DNA from: Chionis minor
Lineage: Eukaryota; Chordata; Aves; Charadriiformes; Chionididae
NCBI GenBank assembly: GCA_013398295.1
Contig: VZSF01000964.1
Span: forward strand, 248,001-312,000
Reading direction: 5' to 3'
DNA: 64,000 nt
Shown here: positions 52,318-64,000 of the stretch, in pieces
How the letters are laid out: each line of letters starts with the position of its first letter
Position numbering within the stretch: position 1 is the first letter of the stretch
Made by a program: the position numbers and the translations under genes
The notes under the pieces: model-generated
The model's database searches: none
What the model saw: the letters and a program-made list of their open reading frames with translations, nothing else
Told to the model about the DNA's origin: nothing

Positions 52318-55300
52318 AGATTCTGCTGTTTCTTGATAATAACTTTCAATTTCTTAATCTTTACTTTGTTGCCATCATGTATTTCACAGAATAATATGAA
52401 TTTAGAACAAATTAAAAACACAAATTAAGAATAAGTATAGGATGATGAGCGCTTTTCAGATGTTTCAAGTAAGATTTTTGTCTTTGTCTTTCTGGAATCC
52501 ATGACTAAAATGCCTTGCTGTGTTCCAGATCATGCCTTGGTCTGGCTGTGGGCATTTTACTATGAAATGAATGTATTTCTTAGTATACAAGAAGTGTTCT
52601 GCTGAATTTTAATTGACATATTTGAATTGTTTTCTTTGGACCTGTTTCTGCAACTTCTTTTTGAGTAGAGTAATGCATTACTAGTGCAAAGGCTTACTTT
52701 TTCCTATCAGTGGGCTTGTTCATCTCTTTTTCGTTTGAGAGATTGTAGACTAGCTTAAATGATTTGCAAGCATTTTCTTTTGCACTGATCTCGCCTGATG
52801 CTGTGTTTAAAATGCAGACAGGGCTGAAAGAAGAATTGCTATATGTCCTGCCATTGTATTTGCTAATACATAGTGCAAATGGGGAAAATGGGCCACTGAG
52901 TGCTAATTTCATACTGGTGCTCTGAAGACGTCATATTGTGTTTTCTATGAAAAGGAAATGGCAAAGGCTTTATTGTCACTTGTATATCAATACTTTTGAA
53001 TTTCTGTCTTTACTGCAGCATATCAGCACATTGACCCCATGCCTTCGTGTGCCTCAGAATAGCTGAACAGGCGTTTTTGATGTCTGACATAATGCGCTTT
53101 ACCTCCAACCTTAGTGCGTAGCAACTGAAATGTGCTTGTAATCTTTCCCCTCTACACTATGTTAGATATTCCCATGTCCCTGGTCTACTGCCACAGGTGC
53201 ATCATAGACAGCTGCGTAGCTGATGCTGGACAAAACCTATTGAAATAATTATTGCCTTGGAGCAAGTTCCGTTAAGTAGATAAAAAAACTTCAGTTACGT
53301 GGAAGTAGCATGGAAAGTGAAAAGAAAAATAGAGGGAACACTCACCTGCTTCATTTGTTGTCATTTCATTGCTATGAGCCTTCTGAGCACATCTACAGTA
53401 TATGAAATGAAGAGGAACTACTCAAGAGGAGAGCATTGGGGTTTTGTTGCCATCCTTTGATGGATTCCATCCTGAATTGTCAGGGGGTATCTGCGGAGGC
53501 CTCTCTGCTCTGGCCGTTGAAGGGATTGCTTGGTAGAAAGAAAGATAATTGCCTCTGAAGCGCTTCTGGCAGCATAGACACAACACCCAACTGTTGCTTA
53601 TGCTGTGATGGCAGTAGCCCTCCAGATGCAATTCTTACATATATGTAAATGACAGCTCTGACATGCTTGAAGCTGTTTGTCATCTGTCAAGCCATGCTGC
53701 GCTGGGTTTGTGCAGGTGAAAGAGAACTGCTCTAGCCTTTGATAGCTTCTGGGTCTGCCTCTCCCTTGCCTTCCTGCCTCTGCCTGCTTTTTCCGCTAGT
53801 GCTGCTCTCTGCGATAAACAGAAACTAATCATCACTGTTAGCTGTTACCTGTAAGACACTGTTAAGCATCTATTATTGTTTATATGTGGTGAAATTGAGG
53901 GCCAGATCCTATTATGTTAGGCACTATACTTTCACAAACGGTGCAAAGAGCCCTGCATGCAATAATTTGCAACCTAGAGCTCTTCATGTGTATATCTTGC
54001 GTATTTTTCTGGCTTTTTTCCGCCATAAAATGCATTTTAACATTATTTCTGGCATTTCAGTTTTTTCTAGGACTCATGATCTTATTGGGAATTTAATCTA
54101 ATGCAGTTTCTCTTTGCTTTTGGTTTCAAGAGACTTTTTTTTTTTAATAGGCTTTGGCTCTGGTTGCTTCATAGAAAGATATGAAAATATTACCTGTGAA
54201 TGCATTTCTGAATCTCGGAATTCACAGATGATCCCAAACTTATTCAAAAAAGGTCACTGTTTTAACCAAATTTTCAAGTAGGGCCCAGTCCAATTATGCT
54301 TGGTCCATGTGTTTCATCTACAGCAATCAAACATGTAGGAACGTGCGAGTCCCAAATGCCTGCATTTTTGCCAGACAGGTTATTCAGTCTATATCCAGAG
54401 ATATCCTATCATTGTAGAGCTGAGTGTATCAGTGTCTGCTTTATATGAATGTCTCCTAGCATGTGTAAACATCTGTGAAGGGGTTAGATCATATAGAATT
54501 GTAAAACATAGGCTATGTAAAATGTGCTGACGGGGTTGAGATTAGCACAAACCACAGCACTACCAACCTCTTCTCTGCTAGAGCGGAGGCAAGGGAGCCT
54601 GTGGTGGTGACTCACTGGAGGCAGGAGGACCCATGCGTGCAGTCGGGCATGTATGTGAAGAGGACACAGAGCTGGGCTCTCCTATGTGTTCCCAGAAGAG
54701 CACCCCCAATCATTAAGTCTGTCCAGTTGCTTTTGAACTAACTGAAGTGACACAGATATTTTTTTTTTTTCCCCTTTATGCATGATTAAGTTTTGAAACT
54801 TACTGTGATAGGGTGTTTTGGATGACAGAAATATTTTTTAAAAGGGAGAGGGGGCTAAAAATGGGTCTGGGTGGATTCTAGATTAAAAAAAAAATACTGC
54901 AGTGACCCACATGTGAATCATGTAGGCCCTCAAAGACATTGAGATTTCAGATTCAGAAATCATGAAATCCACGGCTATAAGAAAGCTTATACCAGGGGAA
55001 AAAAATCTGTTGTTTTCCCTTTCCCTGTTTGTATCGTTAAGAATGTATTTCTACGAGGGGCCAGGACCCTGGACTTTGATCTGCTGTTCTGATCCAATAT
55101 GGCCACTAATTCTGTTTTTTCTCTGATTACCTGGGTGTGGGCATAGAGCCACTGAACTCTGTCTTTGCATTTGACTTCCAAAAGCAGCCTCAGATTATGT
55201 GGGCAAGTCAGCTGTTAGAGAAGCATGCCTTTTCTTTCCTGTGTTTTCGCATTTCAGCATTTTCTTCATCATCTGAGCCTCTAACTTTCATACAGGATAA

Positions 55301-55713
55301 AACTAAACAAGCGCAGAACAGGTTAAAGGCAGGGGGTTGGTGAAGAGGAGCAGAGCAGGGGATCTGGCTGCAGAACGCAGCTGCTCTCTGAGGTGCGGCC
55401 GGGCTGGGAGGAGGGACTGGGCTGGAGGGCAGAGGGAGGGAGGGAGGGAGGATGTCTTCAGTAAAGCTGTGTCCATCACTTCCTCTCCTCTCTCTTCAGC
55501 AGCAGCTGCTCGCCCCTCCCTCCTTGTGCTGCCTTGGTTGAAGTGGTCACTGCTGGGCTTTTTAGGGTGCTGTGAGCAGACGTGGATGGGGGTGCTTGGT
55601 GGTTTGGCAGTGCTTGTTGCTACAGCAGCTGTTCCTGGTCTGTGGGGAAGGGGGGGTGGTGGTCACAAGATGCAACCTGGACTGTGCTCTCACAGAGACT
55701 GACAAGCTTGGGT

Positions 55714-55766
55714 TGCAGAATTACTGAGTAGTTACGACTGGAAGGGATCTCTGGAGATTGTCTAAA
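55714..55766 (-). mobile_element. Possible CR1 3' scrap, antisense
   Basis: CAGAATTACTGAGTAGTTAC followed by GACTGGAAGGGATCTCTGGA and GATTGTCTAAA resembles the antisense CR1 3' end (CAGAAT...GGTTGGAAGGGACCTCTGGAGATCATCTA) with several changes. Short and diverged, so tentative. Confidence 0.55.
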
Positions 55767-58700
55767 GATTCAGGTGTCTGATGGTTCAGTATCTCAACTG
55801 AGGGAAGGGTGGACTGGTCCGGTCCACCAAGCTAGTACTCTGACCAGCCAGGTGTGATGAAGGCCTGGTGATAGCATACTCTGTCAGTTCTTTTCAGTAT
55901 CTGCTGTAGTTGGCTAGATGCATAGCAATTACCTAGATGAAAGGTAAAAAAGATTAAAGTGGTGAAGTAAAATCAGCATTAAACAAGTGGCTGAAAAGCC
56001 CCAGTGCTTCCAAATTACAGGAGAGCGCCACGGAAAGAAGAAAAAAACAGCTAGAGACCAGCTCAGGCTGATGTGCCTTTATTTCAATGCTGATTTTTTC
56101 TTTACATCTCCATATTTAAAATACGCTGTCCTTGATATCAGTCTCATAGAAACATGCAGCTGATCTTCAACGTGAAGGTGGATATAACCAAGTGAAGCTG
56201 TAGAAGAGAGTAAATGTGAAGTTCTCATCTAGAACTCTGTTTCCCTTAGCATTTAAGGAGTCTGCCCTGAAGGGAAGAGAAGACCAAGAGACGGGGGCTG
56301 ACAAAGAGAAAAGTTCTTGCTGGGTTTGATTACTGCTTGTGGGGTTCTACGTCTTCTGAAAGCTCTCAGCTTACAGGCAGCTTCCTGTAAGTGCGGGTCT
56401 GTGCTTCTGTGAATCTCCCTTGGACAGAATCTCTGGGATGTATCTTACTTTTTCTTTTCTCTCTTTAATGTCTTCCACAACCAGTAAACCATGCCCTCAC
56501 TGCAGACCGAACAGTTTAATACTGGGCTGTCTGCCTTTCTTGCTGAGATTAAGATAAGGACAGTCCAGTTCTTTTGTTACTTCACTGTATCTGAGATCGA
56601 GTGCTTCCTATTAGCTTAATTCACAGACTTCTGCAGTCTTTTTCAGCAAAATGCTGTTGTCACCGAAGGTGAAATCAGCAGTTGTAGGGGCACAGTTCTT
56701 TGCAAAGTGAAACCTTAGAAAAGCAGTGGTTGAAGTGTACCTAAAATACTGTTGCTTTCCCATGTGCTGCTTTTGTCCTCTTCCTTCTCCTCCCCGCATC
56801 AGTTCCTATTAAAATATATGGTGCTGTTATACTTGTACCCATAATGATAGGCTATATTCTTAGCTGAACTGCAGCCAACACCAAAAAGAGATAACCCTTG
56901 AAAAGGCCGTTAACACTGCAGTAGGTGCAGTCAGTGCTGGGCTGGGAGCAGTGTGATGCCATTTTGCATGCGAGAGGATGAGCTGGAAGGCAGGATTTTT
57001 TTGCAGTGCTTCACATTTTCACTCGCAGCTCTTCTGAATGTAGGGCTGGGGTGGGGCTGAAGGCTTAGCTTGCTTTCTGTGTATTCCTTGTGCCTTCCCC
57101 AGCTTGTAGTAGTTCCTGTGCTGCTTTGAGTGCATAGCTGTACTCGGAGCACTGAGTAGTAAGGCACTCGGAGCCTTGCTCTTTTTACGTATTGTCATAC
57201 ATTTTCTGCCTGGTGTGCTAATACTTAGTAATAGATAACATTACTTGGTTTTACTACCCTTGTCCCTCTTGGGATTGGGTGTGTATGTGTGTGTTGAGTG
57301 TGCCACTGAGTTAACTCACTTTGGTGACAAGACTGAAAAACAAAAAATGTCTTGGACCAAAAGCAAAATCAGATCAGCAGCCTTATGTGAATCCTTAGCC
57401 TACCATGCAGCTACCCCTTGACAGCCTGTGCCCAGGCCAGAGAAAACCAGGAGCCAGAAAAAAAAGAACAGGGATGTGGCTGGTCAAGAGTGAGTTGTAT
57501 TGGCAGAGCTGTTTTAGGAAGATTAGCCACCATCTGTTCACCCTAATCCTGCACCTGGCTCTAGACTGTGTCACTGTTCAACCAAGTGATGATCTTACTC
57601 AAAATATTAAAGAATTGCAGGGTTAAGTAACAAGGCTCTACAGTCTCCCAAATGTTCAGCTTTCCTTGTAGTTTTGTAGTAGTCCCTGTGAAATAATTGC
57701 ACGTGGTGCTATAAAGTATACTTAGCATATATGTGGATTTAATACAAAATGAAAGAGCACGTTGGCCATGAGTTAGCGATACTGCTTTTCTTTTAGTCTT
57801 TTCATTTCTCTTATTGGTGTCTTATTGATGTTTGTGTTAAGCATCACATAGCGTACCATAGTTGACAATATCTTAGTCATCTCGTTTTTCATACGTAATT
57901 ATTTTTCCAAAAGAGAACACCTGGAATATATATTTCTGCGAGTCATTTTTAGTAGTTGTAGTCATGCTTAAGTCCTTCTGCTTTCTCTGATTTCTGCTTA
58001 GCGTAGAGCTGAAACTGCTCTTTTCCCTTCCTGTGGAGTGAAAGAGCAGTCTATGGCACTGACCCAGTGGTGGGTGAGATTAACCTTTATTCATAATGAA
58101 ACCTATGAAACTCCACTTGGAAAAAGGGACTTTAGTCAGGATTGTAGGAGAGGGGGGCGCAAGAATTGTCAGCGACCGCTGCCTCCCTTCAAAAGCTCTG
58201 AGCAGAGGCCAAGGGGTGTGGTAGAGTGAGCAGCAGCTGTTTGTCTCCAGAATGGTAGAGACGTCCCAGACATGAAAATACAATCTCATACTGCAAAACC
58301 ATTGAAAATCCTACATGTAGTATAAATATAATATAATTTCTTGAGGTTTTTTTAGTATAGGGCTTATAATTTTTAAATGCAATGTGTGTTCACAAGAAGA
58401 AAAATCCATCACCACATCTTTAGTATTTGTACTGAAGTCTCATGTAGTACCTGAATCTCTTTTGCCTGCCTTTGCATGCAGTAAGACAACTTTTAAGTGC
58501 TCTAATTAGAGCTGGTCTCTCTTGCCTTTGGTGGCTGCATCAGTGCACAAGCAAACAATTCAGATGACGTTAACTATACCAGAAACAGGAAGGAGAGAGA
58601 GTCATGAAATAATTTTTTTTCATACATGGTTTTTCTTTATTATCCTTTGGAGATACCCGCTTTTCCCACTAGCCATGTTTCTTTGGTCATTTTCATATAG

Positions 58701-60460
58701 TGCTTTCCTGTGTTCATGTCTACTAAAAATAGATAAAGCTCCATGTTACCAGTGATGTTCAAAAGGTAGACTTCCATGCAGCCCTTTTCAGATAGTGTGC
58801 ATGCTGGTTTATTTTATGTTAGGACTTAATACTCCAGCTTCTCATTTACTGCAGAGGAAAATGCCTGTTGCTTCTCATTGCCTAGCCATGGTTTTTCTGG
58901 CCCTAGCTTCTGAGAGGTGCGTGTTAGTGTGTCAGTGCTGTCCAGCCAGTTGTGTGTGCACTTTAGCTCACAACTGGTTGTTTCCCTGGAATTACACAAA
59001 GACTTGGGTGTTAAGCAATCATAGGGTTATGGTGGCCCACCTTCCTGGCTCAGCAAACAAGCAGGCGTCATACTTTGCAAACAGATGGACGTGGGTACAG
59101 GCAGCCCAGAGAGCACGTGTGCAGCACAGGTGGGTGTTAAGGTCAGAGTTTCCCAGACAAGAATGTCTAAATTGCCATGCCCTACTTATCCAACTGTGAG
59201 CTGGATTAATGAAAGGGAGAGTTTAGACAGAGAAGTGCTTTGGGTACATTTAGTGGGAGAAGAGAGAGATGTTTTCTTTTGTATCTGTACAGGTGGTTCT
59301 TTTGAAGCAAGCCAAAATAAGCTTCCTCACCTGGGTAACGGCCTGAATAGGTTGGCAGGGTGTGAATCCATTTTCAGTGTGTGTAAAGAAAAGAGTAACA
59401 GTTTGCCAGTGTACAGCCTTTCATTTATTTTTTCTTAACAAGTTTCTTCTTCGACCATTGAGTTAGGCTGAGGCCTAGTAATTTTTTTCTTTTAACCGTA
59501 GGCGGTTCTAAAGCAGCGAACTATTAATAGTGAAATATTGGTTTAGAAGAACACTAATGCACAGGGGATTCTAGAGCAAACGAGGCAATGCTGTCAATGG
59601 TTCAGATTGTTCTTAATTACAATAATGGCATTATAGGAGCTGCAGTTGCTGTCGGGCACAAAAGAAGATAATGATAATGTCAGAGTGCTCAGAGTAAATG
59701 CAGTATAATGTATTGCAGTACTGGATTCAAAAGATGATATGCCTAACTTGTCGTCAGAGTGCATGAAGAAGAAGAATGGTAAAAGACCAGAACAGTTTTG
59801 TTGTAACTGTGTAGTTCAGGGTTTTGGGTTTTGTTGGTTAGGGGTTTTTTTTTTGGTGGCCTATGCTTTCAGGCTTAAGAAGAAATGTCAGGTCTCATGT
59901 GTTTAAATGATGTGTATTAATTTTACTAGAAGGTGTGATCACATCTGTCCTCCTCCCTTGGAATAAAGAAAATCACCCTTGCTTTGAGAACGAAAAGAAA
60001 TATGTATTGGCTCAGTACTCTCATATCCTCAACACATTTGATATTGATCCTGTTAGAATAAAAGAACACGAATATGGTAGATTTGGCCCCAAGTCAACGT
60101 GTGCCCCAGTAGCCTTTTGAAATATGTCCAGATCTATTTGGTGCATGTGATCCCTATTTTATAACAAGACAAAAAATATTTAACTCTGAGTTTTGGGGAT
60201 GTTTCAAAGCTGGATTTGAATTTTATGGCTAGAGGCCAAATCTGAACTGTAGCACTTTTAAATAATTGAAGGCTGTACACTGTGCACTCTAACTCATTAC
60301 TGTCGAGGAAGAGACTTTCCTGTTTTACTCCAAAATAAAACATGCAGCAAAGCAGCTCATGGTCTTGGATTCTTATCACTGCTTTGTTATAATTCTCAAT
60401 TATAGGTAAGAACAGATAATAAACTGGAAAATACTGGTGGTGTTTGTCACTATACCACAA

Positions 60461-60498
60461 GTGTTCAAAGTGTCTTACTGTGTTCAAAGTGTCTTACT
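60461..60498. repeat. 19-bp perfect tandem duplication
   Basis: GTGTTCAAAGTGTCTTACT occurs twice back to back. A small replication-slippage type duplication. Confidence 0.9.
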
Positions 60499-63400
60499 GT
60501 CTTGCATATTTCCTAAAAAGTTATTGCGGTGCTGGGTTGGATTGGAAAAAAATTAATTGTCATCCAGTTGATTTGCATATTTATTATTTTTTTCATGTGT
60601 AACTGGCTTGAAACAGTTACTCACAAATTAAACAATTTATATGGAAGCCGAATAAATATTTTTAGGAGGTGTTTTCTCATGCCCAGAATGCCAGTATTTG
60701 TTGTAAACAAACGTTTTCCGTTAACGGACAGCAGGGTGCAGGTGCTGTGTAGGGCACAAGGTGGCTCCAGTTCACGAGGAAAGCTGGCGTGAGCGGAGTT
60801 AAGTGCCAGGAATTAGTTCACAGGAATCGGCTAGAAGTGTGTCAGAATGGAGCTCAGCATTTCGCTGTATTGCAGTTCTGGTATTTTGAATATGAACTGA
60901 ATCTTAATAGGTATTTGGACCAAGACTGTGCCTAGTCTTAAAGTAGGACTTATAAATTTAGATTGCATTTTGCTTCTCGTATTTCATTTTTGAAGGAGTT
61001 ACCCCAGTGGATTTTATCAGACGTTCTGAGCTAAGTTGCTTTTGTCCAAGTAAAAGGTAACAACTCTATGTGCAGAACAGTATTCCCAGGGTAGGCTACA
61101 GAGAAAACAAAACTGGTGTGTACTTTAAGAGTAGAAATGTAAAGCAAGTTAGGCAGAGGATAAAACAGAGATTCAAAGGTTCATGAGTAAGGTTTTTATC
61201 AAGCAGGTTATTAAAATTTAATGGGTAGGGGAGAGAACAAAATAAGTTGGTAAGAAAATCTCGTATAATCAAAGGTAATAAAAATGCTTTGTGTCTGTTG
61301 TTGGTCTTGCACTTAGTAACAACAGCATTTTTGTTTTCAGAGCCTCTCAGAAGTTAATTATTTGTCCATTTCTATTTCCAACATAATAATAGCTGCTAAT
61401 AGTCTGCCCTTACACAGAACATCTTCATCTGGGCATTTCTAAACACCTGAAAATTTTTGAGTGAGGACAGAAAGGGAGGAATGTTTGTTCTGCCCATACC
61501 ATCTGCTTGGGGCAACTGAGGCAGAAAAAGGTGTATTGAGTGGTCTCCTAATTTCGGTGTTTGGTCTTGCTCTATTAGATAGCGCTTTGTGCCATTCACA
61601 ATTTTTGTTGTTTTTTTAACTCTCTGTTGCATGTCTTGGTATGGTTTAGATATTTTTATGAAACTGAACTTTTAACTGAGGTTTTTGGGTTGGGGGGGGC
61701 TAACAACAGTTTATTTATTGGGGCTTAATTTTTTTGTTTGTGTGAACAATTTTCTGGATTTTGCATTTTTTTATTTGCTTTACATACAGTTGCAGCAGGA
61801 ATTATATTAGATAAATATATGAAGAAATAGCATTTCTTAATGTGATCTTTGCCTCTATCCCGAAGGAGGAGGATTTGGTTAAGAGGTTTAAGCTGTTTTA
61901 CTTAATAACAATATTTTTCAAAGTAGTATCAGGTGTTAAAACAAATTCATAACTCTAACTTTGCCGCACTGTTTATTTTAAAAGTCTTAAAACTAATAGT
62001 TTTCCGATCTAACATCTAACGTTAAATACAGCAAAACAGATTAGGTACAAGACCTATGTAGAGTTAATATTAAAAATAAAATATTGCAAAGCACCATTTT
62101 GACTTAGTAGATTCTCTGTATTTTCAGTTTTCAAAATGAATTTTATCAAAAGGTAACTGTGGGCATGATAACAATTAGTAACTCCCCGTGTTAGATCTGA
62201 TTCTTTTGTTCTTCATTCAGACAGAATGCCCATTAAGGTCAAAGAAAGTTTTGACTGAATAAGGAATACAACAACTGGCTCTAGTTTTAGTACATATAGG
62301 GCCAGATTGTGGGTCACAGCCAGCTTAAAAGTGTACAGCTCTAGCGATTCCAGATCTTGTGCATAATAGGCAGATCCTTCACACTGTTATGACGGTACTT
62401 TATTAACATGTCAAATACAGAAGAAAAAAACTGACAATTTTATGGCGGCTCAGAATCTTATTAGCATGTCTTAATGTTTAGTGTTACTGAGCTGAAATTA
62501 TGCAAATATGTCTTCAAAAACATTTTGCTGTTTTCACGGGAGAGTGAAGAAAATAGAAGTAATCAAAAATTGGAATTAAATACTCAAATAGTTTGGCCAA
62601 TTAATAAATCTGCAGTTGCAGAATAGAAGGTCTGTGGGCTGGAGCTGGCTCTTAACTTAATGTTAACTTACATTTAATTAGCCAGACCAGATGGAAGCTG
62701 GCTAAGCTTCGCATGAAGGCTTGTGGGAAAAAGACATAATCTTCCATTTTGTCAAAGGAACTAATACCACAGATTAAAGGTCGGTGTTCTTTTCAGAATT
62801 TAAAGAGTGGATGCATAGTGGCTGACGGCAAGAAACAGCGAGGGCACTAACAAATTAGCTTAACCCCTAGATGACTAGTATACCAGCTCTACTTCATTTG
62901 ATTCCCCAGTTCACACCATTGGTCTTCAGTTTCAGTAATAAATCCCAGAGAGATAAGAATGTCTGTAAATTTTATTCTTTTGCCAGGGAAGTGGAGACGG
63001 ATGTAGGCAGTTAGCAGGGATAGAGAGATGAAACTCTGGGAAAGGTTTTCTTACTCAATGGAGTAAAAATTCATGCTGTTCAGATGCTAAGCACTTGGGA
63101 TCAGTCTGACAAACCACTTAATTCCTCACTTAACAATAAGCATGCAAGTAGACAAGTCGAGTAGACAAGTCAAGAAACCATTCATGTGCTCAAAGAGGTA
63201 CATACATGGATCAAGTCAGTGTGCAGAGCTTAAGAACTAAATCAGGCACATACGATGTTAAGGCTTGAAAATGCAGTGGAAAGAGTGAAGCGGATCTGTC
63301 AGACTGAAGCTTAAGCATAGCCGCAAGAAATTGCACATTTTAAAAATGAGGAAATTAGAGTCCATTAAAAAATGAAAGAAAGAAAGGGGTTAGGTTTATG

Positions 63401-64000
63401 CTAATTGTTTGAGCATTTAACCAGTCTTTGGGGATACTTCCTAGTGGTTTCATCAATGTAGGAGGGAGTTCTTTCTGAAGTGGAGAATAGTAACTTACAT
63501 ACCAAGAAAATAAGGAAAACTTAGTGTTGCCATGAAACTTTGAATGCCATGTTTGTGCAGAAAGTAAGGTAACCTTCTGTGGTAGGTAATAATTATTATA
63601 ACTTTGGTTTGCCATCTTTGCATACCTTACAGTGGAAATACTTGTGCAAAAGCTAGCTTTGGGAAAGGAGGCTGGGAAATAAGCACCTGTTTTTTTAATC
63701 AGGTTTCTGTCTGTGTTCATGTCCAGCACTAGGGAATAAACTTTATCTGGGATGCAGGCACCTGTAGAGCTAGTAGGTGTCTTTTGGACACCCAAATAAG
63801 TACTGGATCTAGGTGCCTAAATAGCTGCTTAAGTTCCTACAATGTCTAATCCCCTGTTAGTCTAACGATGTATTTTTAAACACTTAAAAGCAAGCCTTTC
63901 AAGACATTCTGGAGCTTGTTTCTATTTTGTAAAACTTTTTTGCTACTAGTCCATCTTGCCTAGTTTATCACATCTAAACTTACCCATAGTGGCCAAAAAT

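Larger units (their letters stand above)
50397..64000. other. AT-rich DNA without supportable gene
   Basis: About 13.6 kb in which I find no exon with convincing splice sites and family match on either strand. It holds a 17-base G-run (52295-52311), a moderately GC-rich patch (about 55340-55690, with a GGGA-type repeat near 55425-55450), a probable CR1 scrap (about 55714-55766) and two short tandem repeats (60461-60498, 63147-63172). By synteny it could be a long first intron of the next gene or plain intergenic DNA. Confidence 0.5.

Noticed and set aside
55337..55702. Possible second CpG-island promoter and 121-codon frame
   Set aside because: GC-rich but with few CpG dinucleotides and GGGA simple repeats; the frame has no family features.

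Overview
The window is vertebrate, and almost certainly avian, nuclear DNA. It has GT-AG introns, several CR1 LINE fragments of bird type, and a solo LTR closely resembling the ERVL-type LTRs common in bird genomes. There is no sign of prokaryotic gene organisation. Family names come from remembered sequence features; no database search was possible.

Positions 1-34355 (+) hold the 3' part of one spliced gene of the MICAL family, best matched by MICAL2 including the part annotated in mammals as MICALCL. Eleven exons join in a single open frame: 1-133, 3623-3795, 5100-5174, 9112-9209, 11545-12913, 21597-21691, 23742-23834, 26337-26430, 31885-31984, 33171-33244 and 34171-34355. They encode 828 residues and a TGA stop. 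The catalytic monooxygenase, CH and LIM parts would lie upstream of the window. What is visible is a disordered, Ser/Pro-rich linker, most of it in one 1369-base exon, followed by a C-terminal coiled-coil bMERB (DUF3585) Rab-binding domain built from the last five exons. A 3' UTR follows, with candidate poly(A) signals near 34.4, 36.06 and 37.44 kb.

The introns are mostly unique sequence. They contain a dense CpG cluster just upstream of the 5100-5174 exon, a G-quadruplex-type run, two short CR1 pieces and a 588-bp solo LTR (24921-25508) with an intact AATAG target-site duplication.

From about 36 to 42.3 kb is intergenic DNA. A sense CR1 3' end (about 42320-42682) leads into a GC-rich 31-bp minisatellite, a 677-base N gap (42915-43591) and a CpG island (43592-43960). 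By synteny with other vertebrates this island may be the promoter of the next gene, expected to be PARVA on the + strand, but no PARVA coding exon is visible.

From 45364 to about 47560 lies an antisense, decayed CR1 with reverse-transcriptase remnants. This stretch is disturbed by two probable assembly artefacts: single N bases at 46218 and 48385, each sitting exactly between direct copies (116 bp and 2011 bp). From 50397 to 64000 I see no supportable exon; it reads as AT-rich intergenic or long-intron DNA.

No new enzyme system or defence system was found. The points most worth checking are the artefactual duplications, the CpG island with an in-frame ATG inside MICAL2, the continuous MICAL2-to-MICALCL reading frame, the solo LTR in sense orientation within the gene, and the gap at the presumed next promoter.
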